From Caldanaerobius fijiensis DSM 17918 (GTDB taxonomy: Bacteria; Bacillota; Thermoanaerobacteria; Thermoanaerobacterales; Caldanaerobiaceae), in NCBI RefSeq assembly GCF_900129075.1, contig NZ_FQVH01000008.1, forward strand, positions 17,373 through 74,325: 56,953 nucleotides of DNA, in the 5' to 3' direction. The translations under genes were made by a program, and so were the position numbers. The notes below the pieces were generated by a model. That model ran no database searches, was not told the origin of the DNA, and saw only the letters and a list, made by a program, of their open reading frames with translations. Below, piece after piece: positions 1 through 9,413 of the stretch. The stretch's first letter is position 1. Each line of letters opens with the position of its first letter.

Positions 1-294
1 TTCAATTCCACAATGGTCCGATTGAAACAGTAATGGCATGGCAAGGTTATGTGTAGTTTCGCAAATTTCAATTCCACAATGGTCCGATTGAAACGCCTGT
101 AGCTTCTCTTGTTCTGTCATTTGAGATTCTTATTTCAATTCCACAATGGTCCGATTGAAACTTGAGAGGGCCAACCAAGCACTACAAACAGATCATTCAT
201 TTCAATTCCACAATGGTCCGATTGAAACCACAACCTGAACTGATAGAAAAAGAAAAGTGGCTACATTTCAATTCCACAATGGTCCGATTGAAAC
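1..294 (-). CRISPR. CRISPR array end, five identical repeats (type I-B-like)
   Basis: Four complete identical 30-nt repeats lie at 65-94, 132-161, 199-228 and 265-294. A fifth at 1-28 lacks its first two bases because the window begins inside it. The four spacers (29-64, 95-131, 162-198, 229-264) are 36-37 nt and unrelated to each other. The plus-strand repeat begins ATTTCAATTCC and ends CCGATTGAAAC. Its reverse complement ends GGAATTGAAAT, like known clostridial type I-B repeats ending GGAATTGAAAC. I therefore infer that crRNAs are read from the minus strand with an ATTGAAAT-type 5' tag and the leader to the right. The plus-strand 3' end ATTGAAAC also resembles a tag, so orientation is likely but not certain. 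No cas gene is in the window. Confidence 0.97.
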
Positions 295-480
295 CCCCAG
301 TAAAAAACGCTTATATATGAGGGCTTTTGATACCCTCTTATGGTATAAAATTATCGTCAACCTCTGATGATGTAAAAATGCTTGGATGTTGACACGTTTA
401 ATGTTTATTACCTTTTAGTCTATCATAATAATATATTTATGTCAATAGTTTACTGCCAAATCCTGTTGCCATTCTATGAT
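295..480 (-). promoter_or_regulatory. Probable CRISPR leader
   Basis: The stretch from the last repeat to polC (295-618) holds no convincing gene. It is AT-rich, as leaders are. On the minus strand it contains a promoter-like pair: TTGACA at 440-445 and TAGACT at 417-422, 17 bases apart, pointing towards the array. A short hairpin (GAGGG 319-323 with CCCTC 333-337) lies close to the first repeat. Assigning this as leader depends on the inferred minus-strand orientation of the array; if the array is read on the plus strand this is only its trailing flank. Confidence 0.4.
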
Positions 481-536
481 ATTGTCACACTAAAAGTATT
501 CTATAATAATGCAAATATGAGAAAAAAATATTCTGA

Positions 537-590
537 GGCAAGTGACCTTGTGAAAGATTGGCGTAGCGCATCCCATCAAAGTCACTTGCC
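537..590 (-). terminator. Inverted repeat downstream of polC, possible terminator
   Basis: GGCAAGTGAC at 537-546 is perfectly complementary to GTCACTTGCC at 581-590. The 34-nt interior can itself pair partly (GATTGG with CCCATC, and GCG with CGC). In the minus direction the structure follows the polC stop and is followed, about nine bases later, by a run of seven T. The position suits the end of the polC operon, but the large loop and displaced T-run are atypical for an intrinsic terminator. Confidence 0.4.
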
Positions 591-618
591 GATGCCGTTG
601 AATTTTTTCAGAAGCAAC

Positions 619-3600
619 CTATTTGTAAATATTATCAAACAACGACAGTTGACTGGTTTCTGGCATGCCTTTTAAACAACCGTGCTTCATCAATATCTCT
701 ATGACATTTCTGCTCAATTTCGCTCTTTCGCGTAAATCTTCTATCGAAACAAATCTGCCCTCGCTTCGAGCTTTGACGATGTTTTGCGCAGCGGCTAATC
801 CTAAGCCAGCCAGTGAGTTTAACGGTGCTAAAAGCCCATCTTCTTTTACTATGAATTTTACAGCATCGGATTCATATATATCCACAGGATAGAGCTTTAT
901 CCCCCTCATATACATCTCCAGCGCTACTTCCAATATGGTAAGCATATTCTTCTCTTTCGGCGTCATCTCATTCCCTTTATTGTTCAACTGGCTTATAACC
1001 CGCCTTATCTCCTCTTCTCCTTTTACAACAATATCTGCATCAAAATCGTCTGCTCTCACAGTGAAATACGTAGCGTAAAATTCCTTAGGATAGTGTACTT
1101 TAAAATAAGCAATCCTGAACGCCATCATGACATAGGCTGCCGCATGGGCTTTGGGGAACATATACTTTATTTTCTGGCAAGACTGAATAAACCAATCGGG
1201 GACATCTTTTGCTTTCATGGCTGCTATGTCCTCATCGGTCAACCCCTTGCCCTTTCTGACATTCTCCATGATCTTAAATGACAGCTTGGGTTCCACTCCT
1301 TTTTGCAGAAGGTAAAGCATAATGTCGTCTCTGGTACATATAACCTCCTTCAAGGTGGCTATTCCATCTCTTATCAAATCCTGAGCGTTATTGAGCCACA
1401 CATCGGTGCCATGGGACAGTCCACTTATCCTTATCAATTCAGCAAAAGTAGTGGGCTGTGTATCCACAAGCATCTGCCTTACAAACTTCGTGCCAAACTC
1501 AGGCAACGCCAGCGTGCCTACCTCGCAGTCTATATCTTCTGGCTTTATCCCCAGTGGTTCTGTAGAGGTAAATAACCTCATAGTGTCTTTATCGTCTAAA
1601 GGAATGGAACGCGCATCGACACCAGTTAAATCCTCTAACATCCTGATGACAGTGGGATCATCATGGCCCAATATATCCAGCTTCAGCAATCTCCCACTCA
1701 ATGAATGGTAATCAAAATGGGTGGTAATAACCGACGAGCTGCTGTCATCAGCAGGGTGCTGGATAGGTGTAAACTCGTAAATCTCATTGTCTTTAGGCAC
1801 TACCATAAGCCCTCCAGGGTGTTGACCTGTAGTGCGCTTTACACCCGTACAGGCCTGAACCAATCTGTCTACTTCCGGAGCGTGTACCTTTAAGTTATGC
1901 TCATCGATGTACTTTTTGACAAAACCATACGCTGTCTTGTCCGCCAGAGTTCCAATCGTACCCGCCCTGAAAACATGGCCTTTCCCAAAGAGTTCCTCCG
2001 TGTACTTATGGGCAATCGGCTGATATTCCCCTGAAAAATTGAGATCGATATCAGGCTCCTTATCTCCATCAAAGCCCAGAAAAACCTCAAAAGGTATATC
2101 AAAACCATCTTTTTTTAACAATGTGCCACAAACCGGACAATTCTTATCTTCCAAGTCCGGTCCTGACCCCACGCTGCCGTCAGTAAAAAATTCTGAGTAC
2201 TTGCACTGAGGACACACATAATGCGGCGGCAATGGATTAACTTCTGTGATTCCGCTCATGGTAGCCACCAGGGACGACCCCACCGAACCCCTGGAACCCA
2301 CCAGATACCCGTCATCATTAGACTTTTTTACAAGCCTCTGAGCTATAATATACAAAACCGCATAGCCGTGGTTTATTATAGAGTCCAGCTCTCTCTTTAA
2401 CCGTTTTTCCACGATCTCCGGCAGCGGATCGCCATAAATCTGATGGGCTTTCTTCATCACCATCTCCCAAAGCTCTTCTTCCGCACCGGGGATCTTAGGT
2501 GTATAAGTCTCATCGGGTATGGGCTTTATAACCTCTACCATGTCGGCTATCTTATTTGTATTTTCTATTACCACCTCTTTCGCTATATCAGGTCCAAGGT
2601 ACGAGAATTCCTCCAGCATCTCCTCTGTGGTTTTAAAATACAAGGGCGCTTGATCGTCAGCATCGTCAAAACCAGACCCGTACATCAGGATCCTTCTGGC
2701 CACCTCATCCTGGGGATCTAAAAAATGCACATCTCCTGTTGCCACGACGATTTTCTTTAACTTCTTACCCAGTTCGTATATTTTCTTATTAATTTCCCTA
2801 AGATTATCTTCGCTTTGCACTATCTGTTTTTTTACCATGAATTTGTTGTTGCCCACAGGCATTATTTCCAGGTAATCATAAAATTGGGCTATCCTCATGA
2901 GTTTTTTCTCGTCCAGCCCGTTTATGATACCCCTGTATAACTCTCCTGCTTCACAGGCAGACCCAAGGATCAAACCTTCTCTATATTCATTCAAAAGGCT
3001 TTTGGGAATTCGAGGCTTCCTGTAATAGTGCTCCAGGTGCGACTTAGAAACCAGTTTATACAGATTCCTCAGGCCTACCATGTTTTTAACTAATATGACC
3101 GCATGATAGCTTTCGTTTTTATTGTTTACTTTACCCAAAAAATAATCATTGAGCTCTTTTAGAGTACTTATCCCGTTATCCTGCAATATCTTAAGACACT
3201 TTATAAAAATATCCGCTGTAGCCTGAGCATCATCCACCGCCCTATGATGGTTTTTTAAATCTACATTGAGGAACTCTGCCACAGTATCCAATTTGTGATT
3301 TTTTAAGTCAGGAAACATACCCCTTGCCAGCTGCAGCGTATCCAGTACAGGATTGTCAAATTGTATTCCCGACATCTGCGCTTTGCCTTTTATAAAGGTT
3401 ATATCAAATTCAGCATTGTGGGCCACCAAAACGGCTTTTCCTACAAAAGCCTTAAATTCTTTCATCACCTGCTCTACCGAAGGAGCATCTTTTACCATAT
3501 CATCGGTTATACCTGTGAGCTTTACAATATTATCCGGAATTTTTACACCAGGATTGACAAAAGTTGAAAATCTATCTACGATCTCTTTGCCCCTTATCTT

Positions 3601-4767
3601 AACAGCCCCTATCTCTGTTATGCAATCCTTTCTGGAATTTAGCCCCGTGGTCTCGATATCTAAAACCACAAACTCAGAATCCAGTGTCCTATCATCTGTA
3701 GAGCCATATACCACTGGAATGCCATCGTCATAAATATACGCTTCTATGCCGTAAATCACCTTTATACCGTATTTCTTAGCAGCATCAGCAGCTTCCGGAT
3801 ACGCCTGCACAACACCGTGATCTGTTATGGCGATAGCCTTATGGCCCCACTGTGCAGCCCTCTTTATAAGGTCTTCGGCAGAATTTACACCATCCATGGA
3901 GCTCATTCTAGTGTGGAGGTGAAGCTCTACCCTTTTTTCAGCCGCGTTATCCACCCGTTCTTTATATGCAAATATTTCTACGTCATTACATATCATCACG
4001 GTATCTCGAACAAAATTATCGTATCTTATAAACCCTTTAAACTTATACCAGCAGCCTTTTTTTAACTTCTCTTTAACCAGCATATTTTTTTCATCCAAAA
4101 ACATCTTGACGTACAGAGAATCGGTATAGTCAGTCACCTTCAGCGTCAATAAGGACTTACCGGTTTTTAATGGCCGCTCCTCTATATCAAATATATTTCC
4201 GGCTATCACCGCTTCATCGTATTCTTCACTTATTTGATTTATCGGAATTGGCGAATTTTTGATGGGTTTACCTAAAATAAGCATATCATCGGTTTGTTTG
4301 GGCTGCGCTTTTTTCTCCTCTTTTTTCGGTAGTTCAACAAATATATCAGGATTATCTAAAACAACTTCTGACTCGTTTAACTCAAATTCTACTTTAACAA
4401 GGCTTCCAGTGTAATTGTAAAGCACTGCAGATATGAACTTATCTATGCCTTTCTTTTTTACAAACTCCAGCCCGAATCTACTACAGATGGTAATGAGGAG
4501 CTTATCATCGACGATCCTATAATCGCCCTTTATAAACTCCTTCATAATGGGATACTTATAAAGTAGCTTATTTAAAAGTTGTCCCCACTGGCATTTCAAA
4601 CACTCATCCAGGGAGCTGTATAACACCCTGGGTGCTTTTACAACAATTTCCCTGACAAAGTGAAATCTCTTTTTTATATCTTCTTTTAGCAACTCAGGGT
4701 CTTCATAACCATCTGTATCAATTTCCAGCACCCTATCAGCTAAATTAAACCTTACACCCTTTATCAT
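619..4767 (-). CDS. polC: DNA polymerase III alpha subunit, PolC type
   Basis: Replicative DNA polymerase of Gram-positive bacteria with built-in 3'-5' proofreading exonuclease. Domains are in PolC order: N-terminal region, OB fold (about residues 190-260), first half of the PHP domain (HLHTR near 283), inserted DnaQ-like exonuclease starting with DIETTGL near 370, the rest of PHP, then the polymerase. A four-cysteine zinc site (CPQC and CPVC) lies just before the catalytic PDIDLNF near 905. Length about 1382 residues is normal. The open frame extends to a GTG at 4800, but ATG at 4767 is preceded by GGGGAGG at good spacing and gives the usual N-terminus. It is the last gene of the rpsB-to-polC string and lies 14 bases after the glycosyltransferase gene. 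Confidence 0.98.
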   Translation of the reverse strand: MIKGVRFNLADRVLEIDTDGYEDPELLKEDIKKRFHFVREIVVKAPRVLYSSLDECLKCQWGQLLNKLLYKYPIMKEFIKGDYRIVDDKLLITICSRFGLEFVKKKGIDKFISAVLYNYTGSLVKVEFELNESEVVLDNPDIFVELPKKEEKKAQPKQTDDMLILGKPIKNSPIPINQISEEYDEAVIAGNIFDIEERPLKTGKSLLTLKVTDYTDSLYVKMFLDEKNMLVKEKLKKGCWYKFKGFIRYDNFVRDTVMICNDVEIFAYKERVDNAAEKRVELHLHTRMSSMDGVNSAEDLIKRAAQWGHKAIAITDHGVVQAYPEAADAAKKYGIKVIYGIEAYIYDDGIPVVYGSTDDRTLDSEFVVLDIETTGLNSRKDCITEIGAVKIRGKEIVDRFSTFVNPGVKIPDNIVKLTGITDDMVKDAPSVEQVMKEFKAFVGKAVLVAHNAEFDITFIKGKAQMSGIQFDNPVLDTLQLARGMFPDLKNHKLDTVAEFLNVDLKNHHRAVDDAQATADIFIKCLKILQDNGISTLKELNDYFLGKVNNKNESYHAVILVKNMVGLRNLYKLVSKSHLEHYYRKPRIPKSLLNEYREGLILGSACEAGELYRGIINGLDEKKLMRIAQFYDYLEIMPVGNNKFMVKKQIVQSEDNLREINKKIYELGKKLKKIVVATGDVHFLDPQDEVARRILMYGSGFDDADDQAPLYFKTTEEMLEEFSYLGPDIAKEVVIENTNKIADMVEVIKPIPDETYTPKIPGAEEELWEMVMKKAHQIYGDPLPEIVEKRLKRELDSIINHGYAVLYIIAQRLVKKSNDDGYLVGSRGSVGSSLVATMSGITEVNPLPPHYVCPQCKYSEFFTDGSVGSGPDLEDKNCPVCGTLLKKDGFDIPFEVFLGFDGDKEPDIDLNFSGEYQPIAHKYTEELFGKGHVFRAGTIGTLADKTAYGFVKKYIDEHNLKVHAPEVDRLVQACTGVKRTTGQHPGGLMVVPKDNEIYEFTPIQHPADDSSSSVITTHFDYHSLSGRLLKLDILGHDDPTVIRMLEDLTGVDARSIPLDDKDTMRLFTSTEPLGIKPEDIDCEVGTLALPEFGTKFVRQMLVDTQPTTFAELIRISGLSHGTDVWLNNAQDLIRDGIATLKEVICTRDDIMLYLLQKGVEPKLSFKIMENVRKGKGLTDEDIAAMKAKDVPDWFIQSCQKIKYMFPKAHAAAYVMMAFRIAYFKVHYPKEFYATYFTVRADDFDADIVVKGEEEIRRVISQLNNKGNEMTPKEKNMLTILEVALEMYMRGIKLYPVDIYESDAVKFIVKEDGLLAPLNSLAGLGLAAAQNIVKARSEGRFVSIEDLRERAKLSRNVIEILMKHGCLKGMPETSQLSLFDNIYK

Positions 4768-4781
4768 CTTTTGTTCCTCCC

Positions 4782-5405
4782 CTATGGAGAAGAAATACAC
4801 CTGATGATGTCCCAGTACATTTTTATCCTGGCCTTTACTCCTGGAATAAATCCCAGCTTTTCTTCTTTCATTACATGGGTGAGGTTTTTTAAATATACAT
4901 TCTTCACCTTTATCCTGGAGCGCCGAGCGTATTTAGTCAGCGCTATTTCAATGCCATATTTTGTAGCATCCAATGCCGATATATCCTCGATAATAAACCG
5001 CTTGAGAGCCCTTTGCCCTGATAGCTGCGGCGCCACTACCTGGGCAAAATCTGTGGAAAAACGGCCACTAGAGAAAAGCCCTATGGTCATATCGGCCTCT
5101 CCATCCAATACCGGTCGCAACAGGTCAAATATGTGCTCTTTTGTTAAACCGATGAGATCAGCATCAAGCATCAGAATGATATCGCCGCGGGCTGCCTCCA
5201 CGCCTTTTTTAACCGCGCCGCCTTTGCCAAGATTTCTCTCTAGCTCTATGACTTTCGCATACCTTCTGGCGATATCCGCTGTTTTATCCGTAGAACCGTC
5301 ACTTACCACGATTACCTCATCACCAGCATTGGACTCCACTACCACCTTCAAGACATTTTCTATCGTATTTTCCTCATTATACGCTGGAATAATTATAGAT
5401 ACCAT
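4782..5405 (-). CDS. Family 2 glycosyltransferase (GT-A fold)
   Basis: Predicted cytoplasmic nucleotide-sugar-dependent glycosyltransferase of about 207 residues. The N-terminus VSIIIPAYNEE is the classic GT2 nucleotide-binding start. VVSDGSTDKT and a DAD metal/sugar-nucleotide motif follow, with NLGKGGAVKKG between them as in dolichol-phosphate-mannose-synthase-like or glucosyl-3-phosphoglycerate-synthase-like enzymes. There is no transmembrane segment, and substrate and acceptor are unknown. ATG at 5405 follows AAGGTGG; the GTG at 5415-5417 lies within that binding site. The gene sits between ispG and polC, which are usually adjacent, so it looks like an insertion into a conserved operon. 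A housekeeping role such as polyprenyl-sugar or compatible-solute synthesis is possible but not shown. Confidence 0.88.
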   Translation of the reverse strand: MVSIIIPAYNEENTIENVLKVVVESNAGDEVIVVSDGSTDKTADIARRYAKVIELERNLGKGGAVKKGVEAARGDIILMLDADLIGLTKEHIFDLLRPVLDGEADMTIGLFSSGRFSTDFAQVVAPQLSGQRALKRFIIEDISALDATKYGIEIALTKYARRSRIKVKNVYLKNLTHVMKEEKLGFIPGVKARIKMYWDIIRCISSP

Positions 5406-5418
5406 ATGTTCATCCACC

Positions 5419-6471
5419 TTACAGATTATTTATATACTTCATGAGCTCATCGACAATATCTTCTTCGCGTACCTTCTTTACTATCTCCCCTTTTTTAAAT
5501 AATACACCAAAGCCCTTTCCTCCCGCAATACCTATATCTGCATCGCGGGCTTCCCCCGGCCCATTGACCGCACAGCCCATAATAGCCACTTTTATATCCT
5601 TATCCACGTTTTGCAATCTATTCTCTACTTCGCTGGCAATGCTGATAAGATCTATATTACATCTGCCACAGGTAGGGCATGATATTAATTCAACCCCTCT
5701 TCTTTCAAGACCAAGAGCCCTCAGTATCTGATGACCAACCCTTACCTCTTCCACAGGATCCCCTGTCAACGAAACCCTCATTGTATCGCCAATACCCTGC
5801 CATAGCAAAATCCCCAGACCTACAGAGGATTTTATTGTACCAGCCCACGGGGTACCAGCTTCTGTTATACCTATATGTAGCGGATAATCAACCTGCTCCG
5901 ATATCATCATATAAGCATCTATTGTGGTATTTACATCAGTAGCCTTTAAAGAAAGCACAATGTCATAAAATCCAAATTTCTCAAGAAGGTGCACATGCTT
6001 CAATGCACTTTCCACGAGGGCCCTCGGAGTCCTGCCGTATCTCTCTAAAAACTCCTTTTCAATGGAACCAGAATTTACACCTATACGTATAGGAATACCG
6101 CGATCCTTTGCTGCATCAACTACTGCCTTTACCCTATCGGCAGACCCAATATTGCCCGGATTAATCCTTATTTTATCAGCCCCGCTCTCTATAGATTTTA
6201 TTGCAAGCCTATAATCAAAGTGTATATCTGCTACTAAAGGTATATTTATCCTCTTTTTTATCTCGGCAATAGCTGCGGCAGATTTTTCATCGGGTACGGC
6301 AACTCGCACAATGTGGCAACCCGCCTCCTGCAATCTATCAATCTGTTTACAGGTAGCTTCTATATCCGCTGTATACGTATTGGTCATGGACTGAACAGCA
6401 ATAGGCTGCCCGCCTCCTATTCTGACACCGCCTATGTTAACCTCTCTGGTTTTTTTACTCAACACCCTCAC
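5419..6471 (-). CDS. ispG: 4-hydroxy-3-methylbut-2-en-1-yl diphosphate synthase (flavodoxin/ferredoxin)
   Basis: IspG (GcpE) converts methylerythritol cyclodiphosphate to HMBPP in the MEP isoprenoid pathway using a [4Fe-4S] cluster. The 350-residue protein has the TIM-barrel start [16 protein letters not shown] and conserved SMTNTYTAD. Cluster ligands are the CPTCGRC cysteines and the later cysteine of [11 protein letters not shown]. The proposed GTG start overlaps the rseP stop in a GTGA arrangement, implying translational coupling. Together with dxr and uppS it makes this operon a partial isoprenoid and undecaprenyl-phosphate module. Single-domain length is standard for bacteria. Confidence 0.97.
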   Translation of the reverse strand: MRVLSKKTREVNIGGVRIGGGQPIAVQSMTNTYTADIEATCKQIDRLQEAGCHIVRVAVPDEKSAAAIAEIKKRINIPLVADIHFDYRLAIKSIESGADKIRINPGNIGSADRVKAVVDAAKDRGIPIRIGVNSGSIEKEFLERYGRTPRALVESALKHVHLLEKFGFYDIVLSLKATDVNTTIDAYMMISEQVDYPLHIGITEAGTPWAGTIKSSVGLGILLWQGIGDTMRVSLTGDPVEEVRVGHQILRALGLERRGVELISCPTCGRCNIDLISIASEVENRLQNVDKDIKVAIMGCAVNGPGEARDADIGIAGGKGFGVLFKKGEIVKKVREEDIVDELMKYINNL

Positions 6472-7484
6472 CTGCTTAACCTGAGTATATCCTTATACGT
6501 CATAAAGATCATAAACAAAATGAGAAATACAAATCCTATAAAATGGACCAAACCTTCTTTTTCTCTGTCTATAGGCTTTCGCCTTATTGCTTCAATTATC
6601 AAGAACATCAATCTGCTGCCGTCAAGGGCCGGTATGGGCAGGAGATTTATTATGGCCAAATTGAGACTTATAAGGGACGTCAAACCCAATAAACTGTAAA
6701 ATCCAGATTTAGCCGCTTCTCCAACCACATTGACTATCCCCACAGGACCCATAAATTCGTTAACAGATACCCTACCAGTTATCAACCCTAATAAAGATGT
6801 CAACATCATCCAGGTTATATGGCCTGACTGAACTATGCTGTTTTTTATATTCGTTATCAAAGAAGCTTTGTAATTATAACCTATTTTCCCCTTGGGCGAT
6901 ATACCTATCATCGGCTTTTTATTCTTTGCATCGTATATAGGCGTAAGTTTTATATAGAGCAATCTTTCTCCTCTTTTAACCTCCAGTAAAACCGGGCGGT
7001 TAACGCTTTTGCTTACCGCCGCCTGAAGGTCCTCCCATGTTTTTATGTTATAATCACCCACTTTTAGTATAACATCTCCAGGCATAATGCCGGCTGCAGC
7101 GGCCGGATAATCGGGAATTACCGATTGAACTACCGGTATAGGCGTTACAGTGATAAATCCCATTATAACAAATATTAATACTGCCAGAAGGAAATTCATA
7201 AACGGCCCCGCAGCTAGCACCGCAAATCTTACTGGGATTGACTTATTGGAATACGCCTTGGTATCATCAGACGATTCATCTTCCCCGAGCATTTTACAGT
7301 ATCCGCCCATGGGGAACAACCTGATGGAATAAACCGTTTCACCTTTTTTAAACCCTAACAACTTCGGGCCCATACCTACAGAAAACTCTTCCACTTTAAT
7401 ATTTGAAAGTTTAGCTACTATAAAGTGTCCGAATTCATGAAAAATTATTAAGACGCCTAAAACTATTATTGAAATAATTATCAA
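6468..7484 (-). CDS. rseP: Site-2 intramembrane zinc metalloprotease, RseP/RasP family
   Basis: Membrane-embedded protease that cleaves anti-sigma factors and signal-peptide remnants within the membrane (RasP in Bacillus). The first transmembrane segment carries the zinc motif HEFGH near residue 16. A PDZ domain spans roughly residues 110-190, beginning around the [16 protein letters not shown] stretch. The second zinc/active-site motif is in [10 protein letters not shown] near residue 283. The TTG start at 7484 is preceded by GGTG with six bases of spacing, and dxr ends immediately before it. Position between dxr and ispG is the conserved clostridial arrangement. Confidence 0.96.
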   Translation of the reverse strand: MIIISIIVLGVLIIFHEFGHFIVAKLSNIKVEEFSVGMGPKLLGFKKGETVYSIRLFPMGGYCKMLGEDESSDDTKAYSNKSIPVRFAVLAAGPFMNFLLAVLIFVIMGFITVTPIPVVQSVIPDYPAAAAGIMPGDVILKVGDYNIKTWEDLQAAVSKSVNRPVLLEVKRGERLLYIKLTPIYDAKNKKPMIGISPKGKIGYNYKASLITNIKNSIVQSGHITWMMLTSLLGLITGRVSVNEFMGPVGIVNVVGEAAKSGFYSLLGLTSLISLNLAIINLLPIPALDGSRLMFLIIEAIRRKPIDREKEGLVHFIGFVFLILFMIFMTYKDILRLSR

Positions 7485-8627
7485 TTAATTCACCACCATC
7501 TTCTTTACCGCATCTCGCGTCTGCGAATCTACATATATTATGTCCTCAATAGTAGGATTATAAATCGGTTTATGACCATCAAGTGCTTTCTCTATGAGCA
7601 ACGGGATGTCAAGAAATTTTATCATACCCTTTAAAAAAAGCTCTACGCAGATTTCGTTAGCAGCATTTAAAACCGCTGGATATGTTCCTCCTGCAATTGC
7701 TGCATCATAAGCTAATTTCAGACATCTAAATGTTCTTGTATCAGGTTCTCTAAATGTCAAAGAAAGCCCGTATAAATTCAGACGCTCGGTCAATCCCTCA
7801 ATTCTTTCAGGATAGGATAAGGCGTATTGAATGGGAAGCCTCATATCCGGCACCCCCATCTGGGCAAGAACAGCACCATCTACAAATTCTACCATGGAGT
7901 GTACGATGCTCTCAGGGTGTATCACGACTTCAATATCTCTATATTTTACACCAAAAAACCAGTGTGCTTCTATGACCTCAAAGCCCTTATTCATAAGTGT
8001 TGCTGAATCTACAGTGATTTTCTTTCCCATACTCCAGGTAGGATGTTTTAATGCTTGCTCAGCAGTAACATCTTTTAACATATCGCAACTATAATCCCTA
8101 AATGGGCCACCCGATGCCGTCAGGATGATTTTCCTGATCTCTTTTTGTGCACCCTTTTTTTGAAGGCACTGAAAAATCGCCGAGTGCTCACTATCCACCG
8201 GTAAGATGTCTACACCTTTTTCTCTTGTCAAATTAACGATTATCTCACCTGCTGTAACCATTGACTCTTTATTGGCCAAAGCCAGCGTCGTGCCACCTTT
8301 TATCGTAGAAATGGTAGGCAAAAGCCCTGCCACACCTACAATTGCATTTAATACGATATCTGCATCACAGCTTTCCACAAGGCGCACCGCTGCGTCCTCC
8401 CCTGTTATAACCTCGCAGGGGTATTTTACCATGTCTTTTAAGTCATGTATCCCTTTTGTCAGCGCAATCATTGATGGTCTGAACTCATTGGCCTGTCTTG
8501 CAAGCAATTCCCCATTACTATAAGCCGCTAATCCAACGACTTTAAACAGGTCGGGATGCTTTCTTATCACATCCAGTGCCTGCGTACCTATAGAACCTGT
8601 TGAACCCAGCAGTAAAATTCTCTTCAT
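7485..8627 (-). CDS. dxr: 1-deoxy-D-xylulose 5-phosphate reductoisomerase
   Basis: Dxr (IspC) rearranges and reduces DXP to methylerythritol phosphate with NADPH, the committed step of the MEP pathway. The protein starts with the dinucleotide-binding motif LLGSTGSIGTQ. Mid-protein features match the family: ALANKESMV, VDSEHSAIFQ (metal-binding acidic residues), TASGGPF and the substrate-binding WSMGKKITVDSATLMNKG. Length 380 is typical. ATG at 8627 follows AAAGAGG at good spacing, 12 bases after cdsA; it is adjacent to rseP downstream. Confidence 0.98.
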   Translation of the reverse strand: MKRILLLGSTGSIGTQALDVIRKHPDLFKVVGLAAYSNGELLARQANEFRPSMIALTKGIHDLKDMVKYPCEVITGEDAAVRLVESCDADIVLNAIVGVAGLLPTISTIKGGTTLALANKESMVTAGEIIVNLTREKGVDILPVDSEHSAIFQCLQKKGAQKEIRKIILTASGGPFRDYSCDMLKDVTAEQALKHPTWSMGKKITVDSATLMNKGFEVIEAHWFFGVKYRDIEVVIHPESIVHSMVEFVDGAVLAQMGVPDMRLPIQYALSYPERIEGLTERLNLYGLSLTFREPDTRTFRCLKLAYDAAIAGGTYPAVLNAANEICVELFLKGMIKFLDIPLLIEKALDGHKPIYNPTIEDIIYVDSQTRDAVKKMVVN

Positions 8628-8639
8628 ACTATACCTCTT

Positions 8640-9413
8640 TTACATAAATGTTATATTGCGTTCAACGAAAATGTAAATTATCACACTTACATACAATATG
8701 CTGTCAAATCTGTCCAATATGCCTCCATGACCTGGTATTATGTTGCTAAAATCTTTAATCCTGCAATTTCTTTTAATATATGACGCACTCAAATCTCCTA
8801 ACTGAGATATGATAGATCCGATTAACGCAATAAGCAAAAAAATATGTTTACTGTGTAGATAGAGCAAAATATAAAAATACGCTACGATGATGCAACCTAA
8901 AGTGCCACCGATAAAGCCCGCAACAGTTTTATTTGGACTTACATCAGGACAAAGTTTACGCCTCCCAAAAAATCTGCCTGTAAAGTAAGCAAACGTATCT
9001 GTCGCAAATGCTATTATGAACACAAGCCAGAAATACTTTATATCCACATCCCTTATCTTCAGGAGTATTAAAAATGGAATAACAGTATATATAAAACCGG
9101 CAACTCTGGTAAAAACACTGTTTGCGCTTTGCTTATTGAGTATTGCAATCGCCATAAGTATAATAAAATAAACGTATATTAAGATGCTCGAAGCTATTAT
9201 TTTATCTAATACAAAAAAAGCAATTATGTATAAATAGCCGATTAAATCTACATAGCTCAAACCCACGCCGTTATTATTAGCTCTATTAAATTCCCAATAA
9301 GCAATAATCGCCAGCAGCAGCATAGCTATCTTCAATGGTATCCCACCGTATATTCCAACGATGATCAATAAAGGTATTCCTATAACAGCGCTTATAATCC
9401 TCTGTTTTAACAT
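8640..9413 (-). CDS. cdsA: Phosphatidate cytidylyltransferase
   Basis: Integral membrane enzyme forming CDP-diacylglycerol from phosphatidic acid and CTP for phospholipid synthesis. The 257-residue protein is strongly hydrophobic with about seven or eight predicted membrane segments. It carries the CDP-alcohol-synthase signature near the C-terminus, with SQLGDLSASYIKR followed by D-x-S-x-x-IPGHGGILDRFDS. The start ATG overlaps the uppS stop by one base (TAATG) and has GGAGG upstream, implying coupled translation. Confidence 0.97.
   Translation of the reverse strand: MLKQRIISAVIGIPLLIIVGIYGGIPLKIAMLLLAIIAYWEFNRANNNGVGLSYVDLIGYLYIIAFFVLDKIIASSILIYVYFIILMAIAILNKQSANSVFTRVAGFIYTVIPFLILLKIRDVDIKYFWLVFIIAFATDTFAYFTGRFFGRRKLCPDVSPNKTVAGFIGGTLGCIIVAYFYILLYLHSKHIFLLIALIGSIISQLGDLSASYIKRNCRIKDFSNIIPGHGGILDRFDSILYVSVIIYIFVERNITFM

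Noticed and set aside
1-294. Plus-strand transcription of the CRISPR array
   Set aside because: The plus-strand repeat also ends ATTGAAAC, but the overall repeat matches type I-B repeats in reverse complement and the AT-rich promoter-bearing flank is on the right. Kept as a less likely alternative.
382-675. 97-codon plus-strand open frame between the CRISPR array and polC
   Set aside because: It runs through the AT-rich leader, the inverted repeat and the antisense of the polC end; it has no ribosome-binding site, no family resemblance and biased hydrophobic composition typical of chance frames.
4768-4800. GTG start of polC at 4800
   Set aside because: The GGGGAGG binding site lies inside this extension and is correctly spaced for ATG 4767, which gives the family-typical N-terminus.
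4771-5502. 243-codon plus-strand open frame
   Set aside because: It is the antisense shadow of the glycosyltransferase and polC start; translation is low-complexity Ser/Ile-rich with no motif, while the minus strand encodes a clear GT2 protein.
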